From positions 3,720,001 to 3,784,000 of the forward strand of contig NZ_CP053928.1 in assembly GCF_014108865.1 (NCBI RefSeq): a stretch of DNA of 64,000 bases. Reading direction: 5' to 3'. Each line of letters starts with the position of its first letter. Positions within the stretch are counted from its first letter, which is position 1. The translations under genes were made by a program, and so were the position numbers. This DNA is from Nocardioides sp. WS12 (GTDB lineage Bacteria > Actinomycetota > Actinomycetes > Propionibacteriales > Nocardioidaceae). The notes beneath the pieces were generated by a model that had not been told where the DNA came from, made no database searches, and saw only the letters and a list, made by a program, of their open reading frames with translations. This document shows positions 60,795 to 64,000 of the stretch, piece after piece.

Positions 60795-60828
60795 GAGGAA
60801 CCCCGTGTTGGCCTATGGCAGCCATAGG
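60795..60828. promoter_or_regulatory. Putative LysR box upstream of phnA
   Basis: GAGGAACCCC, nine bases, then TATGGCAGCCATAG. The core is a perfect inverted repeat CCTATGGC-A-GCCATAGG (60812-60828) with the T-N11-A pattern at 60814-60826. It lies between the luxR stop and phnA and matches the element at 53925-53957. Confidence 0.75.
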
Positions 60829-60843
60829 GCGGTGCGAACGCGG

Positions 60844-61569
60844 CTACGGGAGGAGACCGCGGCGCCGCGCCTCGACGACGGCGGCCTGCCGCGTCGATGC
60901 ATGAAGCCGGGCCATGACGGTGCGCAGATAACTCTTCACGGTCGGGACCGACAGGCCCAGGTGGGCGGCGATCTCGGCGTTCTTCAAACCGAGGCTGACC
61001 AGCCGAAGAATGTCGACCTGACGCGGCGTCAGGGCGTCGGCGCCGGGATCGACCTGCTCACCAACCGGCGGTTGTCCGGTCCCGCCGGCGGCCGCGAGGA
61101 TCAGCCGCACGCGATGGTCGACCTGGTCGCGGATGTTCAGTTCGTGCGCCACCCGGCCCGCCTGCCGCTCCAGCAGGCGCAGAACCTCGGACGCCCGTGC
61201 GGGCGATCGGGTGCCGGCGTACAGCAGGCCACGGAGGTGACGACGGACGATGATCGGAGCAACAGCGAGACCGACGATGCCCTCGCCAAGGATCTGGTCA
61301 TCGAAGTCGTGCGTGATGTCTTCGGCGTTCTCGTAGTCATCGACCGCCAACGGTTGCCCGGTCTCCCAACTCCGTCCCCCGAGCCCCCGCGACGGCGACA
61401 GGACGATCGAGGTGAGGCGCTTGCTTGCGCCGGCAACGGCGGTCACCCGGACGCGGCCGTTCTCGCTGAGGCCACCAAATGACACAGCTCCCCGGAGCGC
61501 CTGACGAACCTCACGGCTGGTCTGCCGAAGCAGGGCGACGTCGTCAGGTCGCATCAGATCGACAGACAT
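60844..61569 (-). CDS. GAF-domain LuxR-family regulator
   Basis: A 241-aa regulator. Residues about 10-165 look like a GAF-type sensor (RSWETGQPLAVDDYENAED, VGLAVAPIIVRRHLRGLLYAG). The C-terminal LuxR helix-turn-helix is LTPRQVDILRLVSLGLKNAE and LGLSVPTVKSYLRTV. It is divergent from acs (112 bp apart) and 113 bp upstream of phnA on the same strand. A role in acs or phosphonate control is likely from position. ATG start (MSVDLMRPD). Confidence 0.88.
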   Translation of the reverse strand: MSVDLMRPDDVALLRQTSREVRQALRGAVSFGGLSENGRVRVTAVAGASKRLTSIVLSPSRGLGGRSWETGQPLAVDDYENAEDITHDFDDQILGEGIVGLAVAPIIVRRHLRGLLYAGTRSPARASEVLRLLERQAGRVAHELNIRDQVDHRVRLILAAAGGTGQPPVGEQVDPGADALTPRQVDILRLVSLGLKNAEIAAHLGLSVPTVKSYLRTVMARLHASTRQAAVVEARRRGLLP

Positions 61570-61681
61570 CGCGTACCTACTTTCGGACGTGCCGGCGCCG
61601 CGCGAGCGACCGCATCATGTGGCGCACACCACTTCGGCGACGCGTCATTGTCGCCGCCCCACCCATCGGAGGCAATCCCCC

Positions 61682-63633
<1,952 letters not shown>

Positions 63634-63658
<25 letters not shown>

Positions 63659-64000
63659 CCGAAGAACTCCTCCGACTCCTCGAGCCCTTCGAGGCTCGGA
63701 GCGACGTGCTCGCCGAACACCTTCTGCTCCTGCTTGCGCCGCAGGTCCAGGTGCGCCTCGGCCGGCGGGTCGTACCCGTAGAGCTTCTGTGCTTCACGGG
63801 GAGTCATCGTGACCGGGTTGGTGGCCGGGATCCCGAGGACCGCGGGCATGAGGATGTCCGCGACGCCCGGGACGAGGTACGACCAGACCGCGTCGTACAG
63901 GTGGATGTTGCTGTTGATGGCCGTCATGAGGGCGCGCATGGCGGGCTGCACGATGGCGTCCTCTGCGGCCGACTGCTTGAGACCGAAAAGCTGACGGATG
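63634..64000 (-). CDS. Unrecognised protein, C-terminal part (cut by window edge)
   Basis: The frame is open from the right edge to a TAG at 63634. It gives at least 121 residues: IRQLFGLKQSAAEDAIVQPA at the edge, then a helical stretch (MTAINSNIHLYDAVWSYLVP), GIPATNPVTMTPREAQKLYGYD and an acidic end (LEESEEFFGHMRGVPQ). I cannot name the family. Base composition is that of a real gene. A start at GTG 63951 is possible, but the frame continues beyond the edge, so it is treated as partial. Confidence 0.6.

Overview
The window looks like chromosomal DNA of a high-GC Gram-positive bacterium (Actinomycetota), most probably a Nocardioides-like member of the Nocardioidaceae. This is inferred from the uniformly GC-rich third codon positions, the glnA2-glnE pair, an LprG/P55-type lipoprotein-transporter operon, an IdeR/DtxR-type iron box, a HrdB/SigA-type sigma factor, many GTG starts and several small actinobacterial families. 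No 16S rRNA gene is present, so the genus is not proven. There is no prophage, insertion sequence, CRISPR array or tRNA gene that I can support; the one structural RNA is RNase P RNA (about 53.47-53.85 kb).

Layout. 0-7 kb: glnE (cut by the left edge) and glnA2, a secreted repeat protein, a small membrane protein and nadE. 7.2-11.2 kb: a 1332-aa orphan protein built like effectors of extracellular contractile injection systems (eCIS) or polymorphic toxins, with a putative HNH-like C-terminal domain. 11-18.8 kb: VOC protein, panB, an AbiEi/DUF559-like gene flanked by two inverted 50-bp palindromes, an M3 peptidase, a hexapeptide acetyltransferase, a lytic-transglycosylase-like protein and tdk. 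18.8-23.3 kb: phosphodiesterase-like protein, DUF5998-like protein and a Pat-type protein acetyltransferase. 23.4-32.3 kb: topoisomerase IV parC and parE flank an LprG/P55-like lipid export operon (the transporter carries an in-frame palindromic repeat), a carbonic anhydrase, two unknown genes and a MazF-type toxin-antitoxin pair; parE appears to start at an ATC codon. 33-37 kb: an iron-box-controlled siderophore ABC importer. 38-39.6 kb: the principal sigma factor. 39.7-44.9 kb: a TetR-led operon (hydrolase, Baeyer-Villiger monooxygenase, GMC oxidoreductase, GXWXG protein) that could take an alcohol to a ketone, an ester and an acid. 45-49 kb: HhH-GPD repair protein, two TetR regulators, SDR and old-yellow-enzyme genes. 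49.4-53.4 kb: the circularly permuted ATP-grasp, alpha-E and transglutaminase-like module, whose transglutaminase has lost its catalytic cysteine, then a TPR protein.

54-63.7 kb: a phosphonate catabolism locus. A LysR regulator (with a NUDIX gene) and a GAF-LuxR regulator bracket an operon encoding phosphonoacetate hydrolase (phnA), an organophosphate-type transporter, an alcohol dehydrogenase and an aldehyde dehydrogenase; acetyl-CoA synthetase (acs) is divergent from the LuxR gene. Read together, the genes predict alcohol, phosphonoacetaldehyde, phosphonoacetate, acetate plus phosphate, and acetyl-CoA in that order. The same LysR-type box with an identical upstream GAGGAACCCC element lies before phnA and before the NUDIX-LysR genes, tying regulator to operon. 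The most unusual items are the orphan eCIS-like effector, this regulon with its predicted hydroxyethylphosphonate route, and the repeat element translated inside the P55-like transporter.
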